DNA from: Branchinecta lynchi
Lineage: Eukaryota > Arthropoda > Branchiopoda > Anostraca > Branchinectidae
DNA length: 64,000 bases
Assembly: GCA_023053575.1 (NCBI GenBank)
Contig: JAKZAP010000010.1
Coordinates: 14,903,225-14,967,224 of the forward strand
Direction: 5' to 3'
A program made the translations under genes and the position numbers. The notes below the pieces were generated by a model. That model saw only the letters and a program-made list of their open reading frames with translations, was not told where the DNA came from and did not search any database. Of this stretch, positions 1-9,596 are shown in pieces; the stretch's first letter is position 1, and the number at the start of each line of letters is the position of its first letter.

Positions 1-374
1 AACCACGGTAAGTAGGGTGGAACACGCTAAAAATCGTGGAATTTAAATGCAAGTTTCAATTTTAAAAATAAAGACTCTGTTATGTCACTTTTCAGTTCAA
101 TGAAATAACTGAGATGTCCCATATTGTGCTAATTTTGGGGCTGAACCCAACCTGACCTCGGTTGGGGAAAGAAGGGTCTGATAAGTATTTTCAGCAAAGA
201 AATGGGTAAAAAAAATTGCTTCTGGTGTAGGCTACTGTTCATCGAAAACGTTTCGCTTGTTGCGCGAAGCGCAACGCGCGGGAAAATTTGTGGAAGTGGT
301 ACAATTTTTTGGTCAGTTGGTACATTTTTCGGGCGTCTTTTGGTACCTTTTCTTTCGAAGCGTTGGCAACACTG
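1..374. mobile_element. Right end of a hAT-like DNA transposon
   Basis: The segment ends in GTTGGCAACACTG, which matches the terminal inverted repeat of the complete hAT element at 30916-33291 (GTGGCAACACTG). The last few hundred bases hold repeated GGTAC-TTTTT motifs, as expected of subterminal transposase-binding repeats. The flanking 8 bp (GTTCAGCC) would be the target duplication, but the left end lies outside the window so this cannot be tested. No transposase reading frame is visible. Confidence 0.4.
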
Positions 375-1026
375 GTTCAGCCTGAACCAGTGAAAAAAAA
401 AATCTAAAGCGTGGAATGATCACTCTGATCATTAGGTATTTAGTAATTTAGGTAGCCTATTATTTAGTTTATTTTTAAGCAATGCCTTTGATTGGTGTGG
501 TGCAAACTGCCGACATAAGGGAGTATTGATTAGGCTATGCAGCAATTGTAGAATAGGGGCATGCGACCTATCCATTTAGCATTAAGGATTCTTTCAATCT
601 GGTGGTGATCTCTTTTTCCCGTGGTCAGCTATCTGCAAATCCGCAGGGGACTATCCAAATAAAGCACCAGCTGCCTTTGTAAAACAAGACCAAAGGTTTC
701 GATGGGATCCAAAAAATACTATATTTGATCTAGACAATTAGGTCTTGTCTTCGCCAGGTCCAGTCTTCGACAGACTCCTTGAACATCTTTTTTTTCAAAA
801 TTCAGAGACAGATTAAGGCCAAATAGCTAATCATCTGTGAAAACCAAGTTCAGATATGGATTCAGCCTGTGTACTTTAAGTCATATCTATCTTGACGAAA
901 ACTTCCTGCCTTACTTCTGCCAATTTTCCAGTTTCGGAATCCTGAATCCCGGAACTACTTGTCCAGTGAAAAAAGAAAGCTAAGAAACGAACTAAGAAAC
1001 GTATCTTCTTTCCCCAGTATCGAACA

Positions 1027-1170
1027 TATAGTAAGTACGTAAGTAATTTATTTATGACCCGCCATTTCGGAAAGGCGGCGTACATGAAGAAAGTAAACAA
1101 AACACATACGAACACAGAAAAAGACACTTAATTTTTAATCTTCGGTCAGGAAACAGTGGACGACGTATAA
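1027..1170 (-). mobile_element. Short LINE 3'-tail-like insert
   Basis: This shares ~115 bp with 8046-8185: an AGTAAGTA run, TTTATTTATGACCCGCCATT, a short GC hairpin and AACAAAACACATA. The insert interrupts a family A unit between CGAACAT and ATAATCAACTT. The AGTAAGTA run at one end looks like the microsatellite tail of a minus-strand LINE. It is non-coding. Confidence 0.45.
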
Positions 1171-1383
1171 TCAACTTCAAATAAAAACTTAACGTTATAA
1201 CAAAATTTTCCGGTTCCATCCGGATTCTGGGCCAACTATATGTCCGGGTGAAAACTGATTGTCACATTTGGATTCAGCATCACCTCTTACCCCTAAATCG
1301 GATTTATAATCAACTACAAATAAAACTTTCAGTTTTACCAAATTTTAAGGTTTTGGCCGGATTCCAGACGAACCACTTGTACG

Positions 1384-1641
1384 CAGAGGCGTTACTAGCC
1401 AAAATGTCTGAGGGGACGAGGCATTTACCAACTGGCTGAAAAAAGGCCTGTTTTTAACAACAAAAATTACATTTTTGAAAAAAATCGAATGATTTTCAGA
1501 AAAATACACTGATTTTCAGAAAAACCGACTATTTTGACGAAAAATCGCGGCGCTTCGCACTGACTCGGTTAATTTTACCGACTGGCCGACAACATTGGGA
1601 GGGGGGGCTTCCCCCCCCCCCCCCCAGTCGTGAAGCCCCTG
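1384..1641. mobile_element. Non-autonomous hAT-C element with 8-bp target duplication
   Basis: The termini are CAGAGGCGTTAC on the left and the complement of CAGGGGCTTCACGAC on the right, typical CAGNG-type hAT ends. The flanks CTTGTACG (1376-1383) and CTTGTCCG (1642-1649) match at 7 of 8 bases, and both derive from the ACTTGTCCGG motif of the host family A unit. The 258-bp interior has a C-run and no coding capacity. Related pieces occur at ~10023, 21427-22752 and ~32600-32646. Confidence 0.6.
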
Positions 1642-2355
1642 CTTGTCCGGGTAGAAAATGATGTATACACAATTGTTCATCAAGTATTCTTACCCCTAAA
1701 TCGAACATCTAATCAACATAAAATAAAAATTTTACTTTTAACAAACTTTCCGGCTTTTGCTTGATTCCGGACGAAATATTTGTCCGGCGAGAAAATGATT
1801 TTCATCACCGTGTTCAGCATGTTTTCTTACCCCATAATCGACTATCACATTAGCTGTTTCAAAATATTTTGTTTGCCCCTAAATTTTAACCCCCTCCCCC
1901 ACCCCAAAATGTAGGGCTACAAAGCCCATCTACGAATTTGACTTTCATCAATATATATCATTCCCTTCGAAAGTTATCGTGCTTACAGACGGACGGACAA
2001 CTTTTGCGATGTCATAGGTTTTTTACCCAGACATATAGTTCGCCGGGAATCCGGTTGGAACCGGAAAATTTGTTCTAAGTTAAACTTTATTTGAAGTTGA
2101 ATAGATGTCCGATATTGACGAAAGAAGATTCAGTCGAAAGGAATTTAGTCGAAAATGGAAAATTGACAGAAGTAAAAAATGAAGTTTTCGTCAAAATAGA
2201 TATGACTTATAGGGGTAAACACATAGGCTGAATCCATATCTGAACTTGGTTTTCACAGATGATTAGCTATTTGGCCTTAATCTGTTTCTGAATTTTGATA
2301 TTAAAATTGTTCAGGAGTCTAGGGAAGACTTGACCTGGCGAAGACAAGACCCATT

Positions 2356-2531
2356 TATTCCAGCAATGTTTTCAACGGATACATCAGCTAAGGTTCTTCA
2401 TAAGCGATATTTCGGCCCTTCTTGGCAAGGGTCCTCGTCAGACCTCGTCAGACCCTTGCCAAGAAGGGCCGAAATATCGCTTATGAAGAATCTTAGCTGA
2501 TGTATCCGTTGAAAACATTGCTGGAATAAAT
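2356..2531. repeat. Near-perfect palindrome with hammerhead-like arms
   Basis: Arms of ~85 bp, separated by ~15-20 bp around 2435-2450, are reverse complements with few mismatches. On the minus strand the core CTGACGA (2441-2435), a GGACCCTT/AAGGGCC stem and GAA (2413-2411) are intact. On the plus strand the CTGACGA half is missing because the duplication boundary falls inside it. Confidence 0.8.
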
Positions 2532-2539
2532 GTTTCAAA

Positions 2540-3732
2540 CAGTGCTTCCACTTTTCGATTTCAATTTTCCCTTTTTTCATACCAATTTTCCCTAAAATTC
2601 CTCGTGTTTAGGTCTGATTTCTCCCTATTTTCCTCCCTAGAAAAAAATATATTTTGCCCTAGATTTCCACAGAATTTACATGAAAAACACAGGGCAGCAT
2701 CAAATTGTTACTGGATTTGCTTGATGACCACGAGAAAAAGAGATCACCAGCAGATTGAAAGAATCCCTAATGCTAAGTGCATATGTCGCATGCTCCTATT
2801 CTAGAATTGCTGCATAGCCTAACCAATACTCCCTTATGTCGGCAGTTTAAACCAATCAAAGGCATTGCCTAAAGATAAACTAAATACTAGTTCAAGTTCT
2901 TTTTTCTTTTATTATTTAAACATACATATTTAACAATATTCACATAACGTCCCCAGCAGGGGACAGGGGGCACTAGGCAACCTAACTTACTAAATACCTA
3001 TGAATGTCGACGATGATGAACGAATTAAAGGCCCCACTTGACTACTAGGTCACTTGGGTCTTGTATCCTTAAATCTGTGACACTCTTTAGTTGACAATTA
3101 TTCTAGAAAAAAACTCTGTCACACTGAGTTATCATAATTATTTTCCTCTTCATCAGGTCTTACAATCCCTCCTGATCATGGTTAAAAAGTGTGCAACCAG
3201 CTTTAAAATCTCTATATTGTCAGTATTGTCACCATCATTCACAAAACCCCCAAATCATGTTACACTCAGCTGTAGACCTCTATCACGAAAGAATGTACTA
3301 ATGTCACGTCTTTGAGGGTATTTGGGGGGAGTGCTGATCACACACTAAGAGAAGAGGCCTAGATTTTCTTCCATGTCGCAGAAGTCGCAATTACCTGACT
3401 CTCCATAAAAGTTAGCCAAATATGTTTTTGTAGCTGCATGGCACGAACATAGACGGAAACCCAATCTACCCTCTTTCCTACCTAATATGTCATTCCATAC
3501 TTTAGCTTTTTTTGAAATTTCGCGATGATCTTGGCGACATATGCATTTTCAAGAAGACTGAGCATGTGCAATCTATGAGACTTTTTCAGACTTCGTTTGA
3601 AAAAATCGAACTATCCCTATAAACCCTTACTTTACCCCAGAGTTCCCTGAATCCCTAGATTCAAAATAAGTGTCCCTAAAAGAAGTGATTTTCCCCTAAT
3701 ATAGGGTAATCTCCCTAGAAGTGGAAGCCCTG
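2540..3732 (+). mobile_element. hAT-D element (inner copy) with 8-bp target duplication
   Basis: The left end CAGTGCTTCCACTT and right end AAGTGGAAGCCCTG are inverted repeats. GTTTCAAA occurs on both sides (2532-2539 and 3733-3740), a perfect 8-bp target duplication, diagnostic of hAT-type transposition. The 1193-bp interior shows no transposase, so this is a non-autonomous copy. It inserted into the hammerhead-type element above. Confidence 0.75.
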
Positions 3733-3938
3733 GTTTCAAAGTCAGCTTGGGCTCAAAGAATATTTATAGACAAGACCCCATTGTCTAGATCAAATATTGG
3801 ATTTTTGGAATCCCATCGAAACCTTTGGTCTTGTTTCTAGGGAGAAAAATAGGGAGAAATCAGACCTAGAAACGAGGAATTTTAGGGAAAATCGGTGTGA
3901 AAATAAGGAAAAATTTAAATCGAAAAGTGGAAGCACTG

Positions 3939-5029
3939 TCTAAGGTCACCCAAACCTCCTAAAATAGGCCCTAAACAGAGTGTGGTTAAAATAAAACACT
4001 TACTGTATGAAATAGAGCTTCTTATTCTTATTTCCACTTTACACATGTACACACTTCTGGACTTTATACTAATTGTCGCAGAACTCGAAAAGTAGACCCG
4101 CGTTAACTTCAAACTACTACAGCAATTTATCTACTACACTTAAATGGATAAAACTTCAATTACTGATAATATTATAACAGAAAATAATTTCGCACCGAAT
4201 ACTTTTCTACAAACTATTATGTTAAACACATAATAACTTTAGTTCCGTTGATAAATGGAACTTCGATAATTCGAGTTCTGTGACAATAAGTTATTAAATA
4301 TCTTAGATTTACTGTACGATCCAGCTTTTGTCTAATCTGACCCTTTCGATATTATCTTTTTTTTTAAATGTCGTGCGGGTGGTGGTGGTGGGGGGAGGGT
4401 GGTCATCAGATTTCAGCTCGAGTTAAGACCAAACTTGCGGGAAGTAAATATTTGATAACATTTTTAAATCTAAAAGATTCTGCAAATTCTTACATACTAT
4501 TTGAATACGGGCGGGGTTTGACCTGGGGCGGGGGTGGGGAGGATTTTGGTGGGGGTGGTGTCGCCTGAACCAGTAAGCGCCCGGTGCCTAGGAAGGATGT
4601 ACAGTAAGTTGCAAGTGAGCATTCCCTTTTCTCTACCGCTGTGAACAACAATAAACAAAAAAAGAAGACCAAAGTTTCTTTCCAGAGGCAGCCGTGATCA
4701 GAAAATTGGCTCCTCTCCCTTATTATTTTCGTTCCACCACTTCATCGTTACAATTTGCTTTTGATGGTCGGGAGCATCAGAAGTTCCTAGTTAGGAATCG
4801 TTTTCGATCAGAATTTAGTATGGAAATAACATGTTAATAACATTACGGTTAAAAGTTTCTCGTGGTGCTGATGCTATGAACAGACTCAAGAATCTACTCC
4901 CTTATTCAGCAATGCGTCTTTGTATTATTATTTGATGCACTCACACCTCTCACTATCTATTGTTTATTTATATATTTTTAGATCTCATTTGTCTTCGCCC
5001 AAGATTCACCAAAACAAGGCTTTACAAAT
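3939..5029. other. No gene recognised; contains a G-rich cluster
   Basis: The stretch is AT-rich with no convincing reading frame or splice pattern. Its one notable feature is the G-rich cluster at 4375-4560, listed separately. Confidence 0.4.
4520..4560 (+). other. Potential G-quadruplex
   Basis: At least four runs of four or five G occur within ~40 bases (GGGGCGGGGGTGGGG followed by GGTGGGGGTGG). A second G-rich block lies at 4376-4402. The spacing meets the usual criteria for a G-quadruplex; no function is implied. Confidence 0.5.
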
Positions 5030-5700
5030 TTTTTAAAAATATATCCCTGTCATATTTCCGGGAAAGTCTGAGACAGAAACACTGATTTTCCTCCTTAATA
5101 TCCTTCCAGTGCAACTTTTGCTATTTCTGCAAGTCTTCATTTTTAAAATAAATTTAGATCGCCATCTGCTTCCATAATATTTTTCACAATGGACCTGATA
5201 TCTCTGTGCTATCATCTCACATGTCAATAAGATCGAACACTAACATTCGGTTCCCAAAAATTAAGTGTGAAAGATCTAAATTTTCCATTCGATACACAAT
5301 ACCATCTGTGTGGGAAAAATATAGAAATGCTGTTAAAAAATGGTTGGAAGGAAGTCGACTCAAAGACTAATGACTTTAATTTAAAAAAAATTATAGTTGT
5401 TATGTTTAAAATATAATTTATCATGACATTTATTATCTAGGAACTTGATTGAATAGAGTGTGGATGGTTAGTTTGTTTCGTGTTTTGGTTGGTTTCTGCT
5501 GTACACATTCTCGCTTTCTCATGTCAAATGATTTGTCGCTTGTATTTTCTCAGGGGGGGTATTTGGTAGATAGCAGGTTACATTATACAGGTCAGATTAT
5601 ATTAAGATAGATTATATTTTGTTAAATTTTTAGAGATTGATAGGGTACGTAGCTGTTGTCATTTAGGTAAAATTATTAATAAGCGCATTGAATGTTCAAA
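5030..5700 (+). pseudogene. LINE ORF2 C-terminal fragment plus 3' UTR (CR1-like)
   Basis: Plus-strand translation gives the typical end of a CR1/Rex-type ORF2. Around 5095 it reads LNILPVQLLLFLQVF and, after a stop and frame change, a tail with PSVWEKYRNAVKKWLEG ending at a stop near 5373. These match the LNxLP...LLP and W-x-S/N-x(n)-FK-x2-L blocks following the reverse transcriptase. The reverse transcriptase itself is missing, so this is a 5'-truncated, decayed copy. Confidence 0.5.
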
Positions 5701-6059
5701 TTTGTATTCTCCACAGTGCTTGCTTAGTGTATTTTTCGTTTCGTGTCATAAATCAGACAAGAGGTAGAAAGTCATTTGCATTTGCAAGGCTTGTTAACAA
5801 GCGCATTCAAAGGATGAAATACGGAATCTGTCTTTTCGTGGGTTATTCTGATCATTTGTAAGCATAATCCCTAAGATACGAATGATCATAGACCCTTGGA
5901 AGGCTTAGAACAGCAACCTTACTCACGGACCTGTGTCAAAGAAATTTATTGGCAGTAAAATGGGTGAGAAACCACAAATAATCGGTAGGTATGATTAACA
6001 TGAATAAAGAAATACCTCTTACTGTAAGATTCAAATTTAAAATTTACCACCTGCCGACA
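5701..6059. other. Intergenic, nothing recognised
   Basis: No coding potential, repeats or signals could be identified here. Confidence 0.3.
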
Positions 6060-6258
6060 TTACACAACAAGACTAAAGGTTTCGATGGGATCCCAAAAAT
6101 TTAATATTTGATCTTGCAAAAATTGAAGTTAAAAAACGGATTAAGTGTATCTCCTTACCCCTGTGTCGAACCACTAACCTTATAAAACTTAAACCTTTAA
6201 AAAAATTCCGATTTGTTAAAATCCTGGCGAACTATGTGTCCGGGTAGAAAATGATTGT

Positions 6259-6391
6259 CAGACAGCCTGACGAGGACCCTTGCCAAGAGAGGGCCGAAAT
6301 ATCGCTGATGAAGAATCGTAGCTGACGTATATCCGTTGTAAACATTGTTTGAATATATGTTTCAAAGTCAGCTTGGGCTTAAAGAGTATTT
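6259..6391 (+). mobile_element. 133-bp insertion starting at a hammerhead ribozyme core
   Basis: The insertion lies between perfect 11-bp duplications AAAATGATTGT (6248-6258 and 6392-6402). It begins seven bases before the catalytic core and ends in the AAAGTCAGCTTGGGCTT tail shared with other copies. Target duplications of this length and a fixed tail suggest target-primed reverse transcription. Penelope-like elements are known to carry hammerheads, so it may be a remnant of such an element; no Penelope protein was seen. Confidence 0.65.
6263..6307 (+). ncRNA. Candidate hammerhead ribozyme (type I, minimal stem III)
   Basis: In order: stem I strand CAGC (6263-6266), core CTGACGA (6267-6273), a stem II hairpin with CCCTT pairing AGGG and outer GG pairing CC, core GAA (6296-6298), self-complementary ATAT (6299-6302) as a two-base-pair stem III, cleavage-site C at 6303, and GCTG (6304-6307), which pairs perfectly with CAGC. 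All invariant core bases are present. The tiny stem III would favour dimeric action, as known for Penelope-associated and newt satellite hammerheads. Activity is untested. Confidence 0.6.
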
Positions 6392-7045
6392 AAAATGATT
6401 GTGATACGCGGATTCAGCATGTCTTCTTATCCGTAAATCTAACACCTGCTACTTTGAAAAATTTTTCCGGTTTCGGCAAGATTCCGCGCGATCTACTTGT
6501 CCGGCTAGGAAATAATTTTCGTATTCCGATTCAACATATTTACCTATCCTTAAATCGAACCTCTAATCAACTTCAGATTAAACTTTTGTTTTTGATAAAT
6601 TTTCCAGTTTTCACCGGATTCCGGGTGAACTCCCTGTCCGATGAGAAAATTATTTTCATATTCGGATTCAGCATGTCTCCTTACCTCAAGTAGGACATCT
6701 AATAAACTTCACCGAAAACTTTTACTTTTAACAAACTTTCCGGTTTTGGCCAGATTCCGGGCAAACTACTTGTCCGACGAGACAATGGTTTTCATAATCG
6801 TGTTCAGCATGTCTTCTTATCCCTTAATCTACTATTCATTAGCTTTTGAAAAGTATTTTGTTAGCCCCTTCATTTGAAACCCCTCCGCTTCCCCTAAATA
6901 TGCAGCTATGAGGCCCATCTACGAACTTGACCTTTCCCTTGACCCAAAGAATCCTCACACCAAGTTTCATCAACATCCCTTCGAGAGTTATGGTGCTGAC
7001 AGACGGACGGACAGACGGACAACTTTTGCGAAGTCATAATATCCG

Positions 7046-7128
7046 GAAAAAATACTCAGATTTACGTTCTCGTTTTTCACACCACCTACTCGTAAAAAGT
7101 GCCATATGAGCTCGTAGCTCTTGTTTTT
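7046..7128 (+). repeat. Family B-type terminus with hairpin
   Basis: CCATATGAGCTCGTAGCTC followed by TTGTTTTTTC is shared with the ends of family B copies at ~51367 and, inverted, at ~46145. GAGCT-CGT-AGCTC forms a short hairpin just before a T-rich end, resembling the 3' stem-loop of Helitron-type elements. Confidence 0.5.
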
Positions 7129-7139
7129 TCATATTTCTC

Positions 7140-7245
7140 TTTATGTTGAGATTTGTCTTTCTTTCCTTTTTTGCTCTGTCACAAAGGGCTTGTGCTTCCT
7201 CTTTTTTTCTACAGGCTGTAAATAAATTGAATTGATTTAATTCTG
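7140..7245 (+). mobile_element. LINE 3' end remnant
   Basis: A pyrimidine-rich stretch leads to CTGTAAATAAATTGAATTG, a polyadenylation-like signal plus a short TTGAA-type repeat, typical of CR1/RTE-like LINE tails. There is no coding sequence. Confidence 0.35.
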
Positions 7246-7639
7246 CTTTGAGTTGAATACCTTTGCTTCCAACCGCTTGAAAAATGTCACTCGGGTGCTA
7301 ACCAGCTCGAGTGGATGACTGGTTTCCGTGTGTGACAAGTTGTTTTATATTTAAACATTGAAAAGGCTGTGTCAGAGATTTAATGGATTAAGGGCGGCAT
7401 CTTATTCACGTGTGACAGTGCCGTTTCTCAGCTAATATCTGCGTTGCCAAATTACTTATGGCTGTCATGAGAGCAGTCTTATAACGCACAAATGTAGCTT
7501 ATGCCGTCTGAAAGTATATGCATTATTTTTTGTCGCTAATCCTTGATGATGTATTCATTTTCGGGATCCTACGAAGACACGATTTTGACAGATTCTGTGT
7601 GCGATGCAAGATGGACAGACGCTGCGCTGCGTATGCATA
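7246..7639. other. Intergenic, nothing recognised
   Basis: No support for a gene or a named repeat. Confidence 0.3.
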
Positions 7640-7659
7640 ACAGTCCCTTTATAGACACT

Positions 7660-8485
7660 TTATAGACAGTACGTTTCAGTCTCATATTTCTCCTATTGTG
7701 AACTGAAGTTACAAAACAAAGCAGTGAGAATCCTTAAGATGTTATTTTATTCCCCAGTTTCTCTTCCTGGTAAATCTCCAACTAAAAGTCTTTACAGTTA
7801 TTTTAATATTATTCCTGTTAGACAAATCCTAGTTTTTCATTGTATAATTTTCCGTGTCCGTTATCTAAAGGATCTGCTACCACTTTGCTTTAAATCATTT
7901 TTTCCAGGCCCTCCTTCAGTCCGACCGTACAATACTCGTTGTCCTTCAAGTAAGCTTCCTATGCCTCAAGCGATCAAGATTTCCCATAAAAAATAGTATT
8001 ACTAAATACTGGACCAAATATGAATCTTTTTTTAATCTGAGTCTAAGTAAGTAAGTAGTTTATTTATGACCCACCATTTTGAAAAGGCGGAGTAACTGAA
8101 GAAAATAAAGAAAATAAACAAAACACATAGATAGCCTACACACAGAAAAATACACTTAATTTTTAATCTTTCGGTCAGTCTGTCGCTCATAACATTAAAG
8201 ACTAAAATTAAAGCTATGCTTATTAATGAATATTAGTTTGTGAGTAGCTCCAGGCCGTTTAGCTATCGGATAAATAATAATGATAATTATAAAATAACAA
8301 AATATTGGTATATATTTTTTGGTGTGAGATAGAGTGAGAAGTGTGATGGCATCCATTTCTTCTGGGTTTGTTTGTTTATCCCGTTTGTCGCCCGGCTTTC
8401 GTGCCAGTCTCCCTGCTGCGGACGTTATGTAGATAGTGTTAAATATGTATATTCAAACAATAAAAGAACTTGAACTTGAACTTAG
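7660..8485 (+). pseudogene. LINE ORF2 C-terminus with 3' UTR and GAACTT tail
   Basis: The plus-strand frame at 7700-7996 reads like the C-terminal region of a CR1-type ORF2: KAVRILKMLFY near the start, then FNIIPVRQILVFHC, a DLLP block, and YNTRCPSSKL near the end. The 3' UTR continues to AATAAAAGAACTTGAACTTG at 8469-8485, a microsatellite tail. It is interrupted at ~8041-8185 by a LINE-tail insert. The preceding reverse transcriptase and endonuclease are missing (5' truncation). CAGTCCCTTTATAGACAC occurs just outside both ends (7641 and 8501), compatible with an extended target duplication. Confidence 0.55.
8041..8185 (-). mobile_element. Short LINE-tail-like insert (second copy)
   Basis: Homologous to 1027-1170: a TAAGTAAGTAAG tail, TTTATTTATGACCCACCATT and AACAAAACACATA. 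It interrupts the 3' region of the LINE fragment above. Confidence 0.45.
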
Positions 8486-8725
8486 ACACGACGCTACATG
8501 GACAGTCCCTTTATAGACACGACACTAAATGGACAGACACTAGAAGGACAGGTTCGTAGTGTCGGATATGTTTGTATCTGCAGCGTCGTTCGACGCACTG
8601 GCGTGTCTACGTTGTGTCGTTCGACTTACCGACGTGTTCACGTAGTGTCGGCTTTTTGTCCACGTAGTGTCTGGAACTTTGTCCATGTAGCGTCGGACTT
8701 TGTCCACTTAATGACGTGTTTACGT
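8486..8725. repeat. Degenerate 18-20 bp motif array in inverted halves
   Basis: The left part repeats GACACGACACTAAATGGACA-like units. From ~8545 onward the reverse complement, GTCCATGTAGCGTCGGAC-like units, is repeated at least four times. The two halves can fold on each other. It looks like a foldback end or a decayed satellite; the open frame across it is incidental. Confidence 0.5.
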
Positions 8726-9584
8726 AGGGGGGCGCACGCTTCATTTTATATCGTAATACTTAAAGTTTAACCGGAAAGGGCAAGGATAGGACAATCTTGT
8801 TACCTATCACTTATTCACTTAAATTGGCTTGAAGACCCGCTGAAAATGCGTTACTTCGTTGTTCCGCTATTCGCGAATAATCGATTTTCAAATAGTGGAA
8901 TTCTGTGTGGTTTCTGGTACTATGTACTATGCCTTACGAGAAAGATTTTTGATTTTCTTTTGTTCAGGCACTACACAATCTTCACCAATCCCACCACTGC
9001 CCAGTGAAAAGCCACGTTTGTGTTGAGATTAAAATTTCCCGGGTCATAGAGTTTACGCTGTGGGGACGGCCGCAGATATTCTGAACGTCCTAATTAGAGC
9101 AGATAGTGGAAAATAAAAGTCACTTTGCAGAATCCAAATAATTCAGTGATTTCAGTTAAATGAGACAAAAATAAACTTTAACATAACTTTCAGGCCCTGA
9201 CTATCAGTTTTTGTCGGAAAGTCTTGCATTTATACGGTGTTTCAGTATGGTATAAATGAACCATCCTTTGTTGTTCATAATTTATGAGTTGACGAAGGTG
9301 GAGATTAAAAATATGTTTTTAGTTAGTACAGTTCATACAAGTAAAATCCCCTACCCAAAACCGCTAATGATCGTTGAACTTGAAGATACAGATTCTCCGT
9401 TCTAGGAAAGGTAACCTTGAACCTCGTGTTATAATTGCCGGATCTACTGCATAGATCTGTGTTTTCCGGATCTACTTAATTGCTTGTCAGAAATGTTGCA
9501 CTTTAGTTGACCCTTTAGCATACTGTAGACGAACCATAATTTGTCATTGGCGATATATGACTTAGTGAAGATGAATCGGAAGCA
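8726..9584. other. No gene; contains a weak repeat shared with 31270-31440
   Basis: Around 9080-9190 the order ATTCT-AACGTC, GTGGAAAATAAAA and TTCAGTTAAA-GA-ACAAA recurs at ~31270-31440, so part of this stretch is an old dispersed repeat. Nothing else was recognised. Confidence 0.3.
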
Positions 9585-9596
9585 TTCTAGCAGCTA

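Larger units (their letters stand above)
683..2019 (+). mobile_element. Family A (Helentron-like) copy A1
   Basis: The copy starts with the conserved head AACAAGACCAAAGG next to a GGGATCC block, runs through several ~135-bp units that each carry CCGG-rich CCGGATTCCGG and ACTTGTCCGG motifs, and ends with a GACGGACGGAC microsatellite and CAACTTTTGCGATGTCATAGG. It is interrupted at ~1027-1170 by a LINE-tail-like insert and at 1384-1641 by a small hAT. Short open frames across the units are by-products of the repeat and not genes. Confidence 0.75.
2356..3767. mobile_element. Hammerhead-type short retroelement insertion, itself split by a hAT
   Basis: The insert is flanked by 14-15 bp duplications (2342-2355 and 3768-3782). 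Without the hAT inside it (2540-3732) and that element's duplicated GTTTCAAA, about 210 bp remain: a near-perfect inverted pair of hammerhead-like segments followed by a tail ending AAAGTCAGCTTGGGCTC. The same tail ends the insertion at 6259-6391 and is triplicated at 54448-54594. Confidence 0.55.
2020..3836 (-). mobile_element. Family A copy A1' in reverse orientation, split by an insertion
   Basis: Reverse-oriented family A sequence abuts copy A1 at ~2020, giving an inverted head-to-head arrangement. It runs to AAGACAAGACCC at ~2352, is interrupted by a 1.4-kb insertion, and resumes at 3768-3836 with its GGAATCCCATCGAAACC head. The duplicated target AGACAAGACC(C)CATT flanks the insertion, so the order of events is clear. 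Confidence 0.65.
380..3938 (-). mobile_element. Outer hAT-D element, split by family A and other insertions
   Basis: Bases ~430-650 are the reverse complement of ~2700-2990, and 3837-3938 are the reverse complement of 2540-2650, the two halves of the inner hAT-D copy. The right end reads AAGTGGAAGCACTG at 3938. The two pieces were therefore one reversed hAT-D element before family A inserted at ~683/3836. The left terminus is not recognisable. No intact transposase is present. Confidence 0.5.
6060..7045 (+). mobile_element. Family A copy A2
   Basis: The copy runs from a slightly diverged head (AACAAGACTAAAGG, GGGATCCCAAAA) through several ~135-bp units to the GACAGACGGACGGAC microsatellite and CAACTTTTGCGAAGTCATA. 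It is interrupted at 6259-6391 by the hammerhead-type insertion. The family A 3' palindrome is absent; instead the copy runs directly into a family B-type end. Confidence 0.7.
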
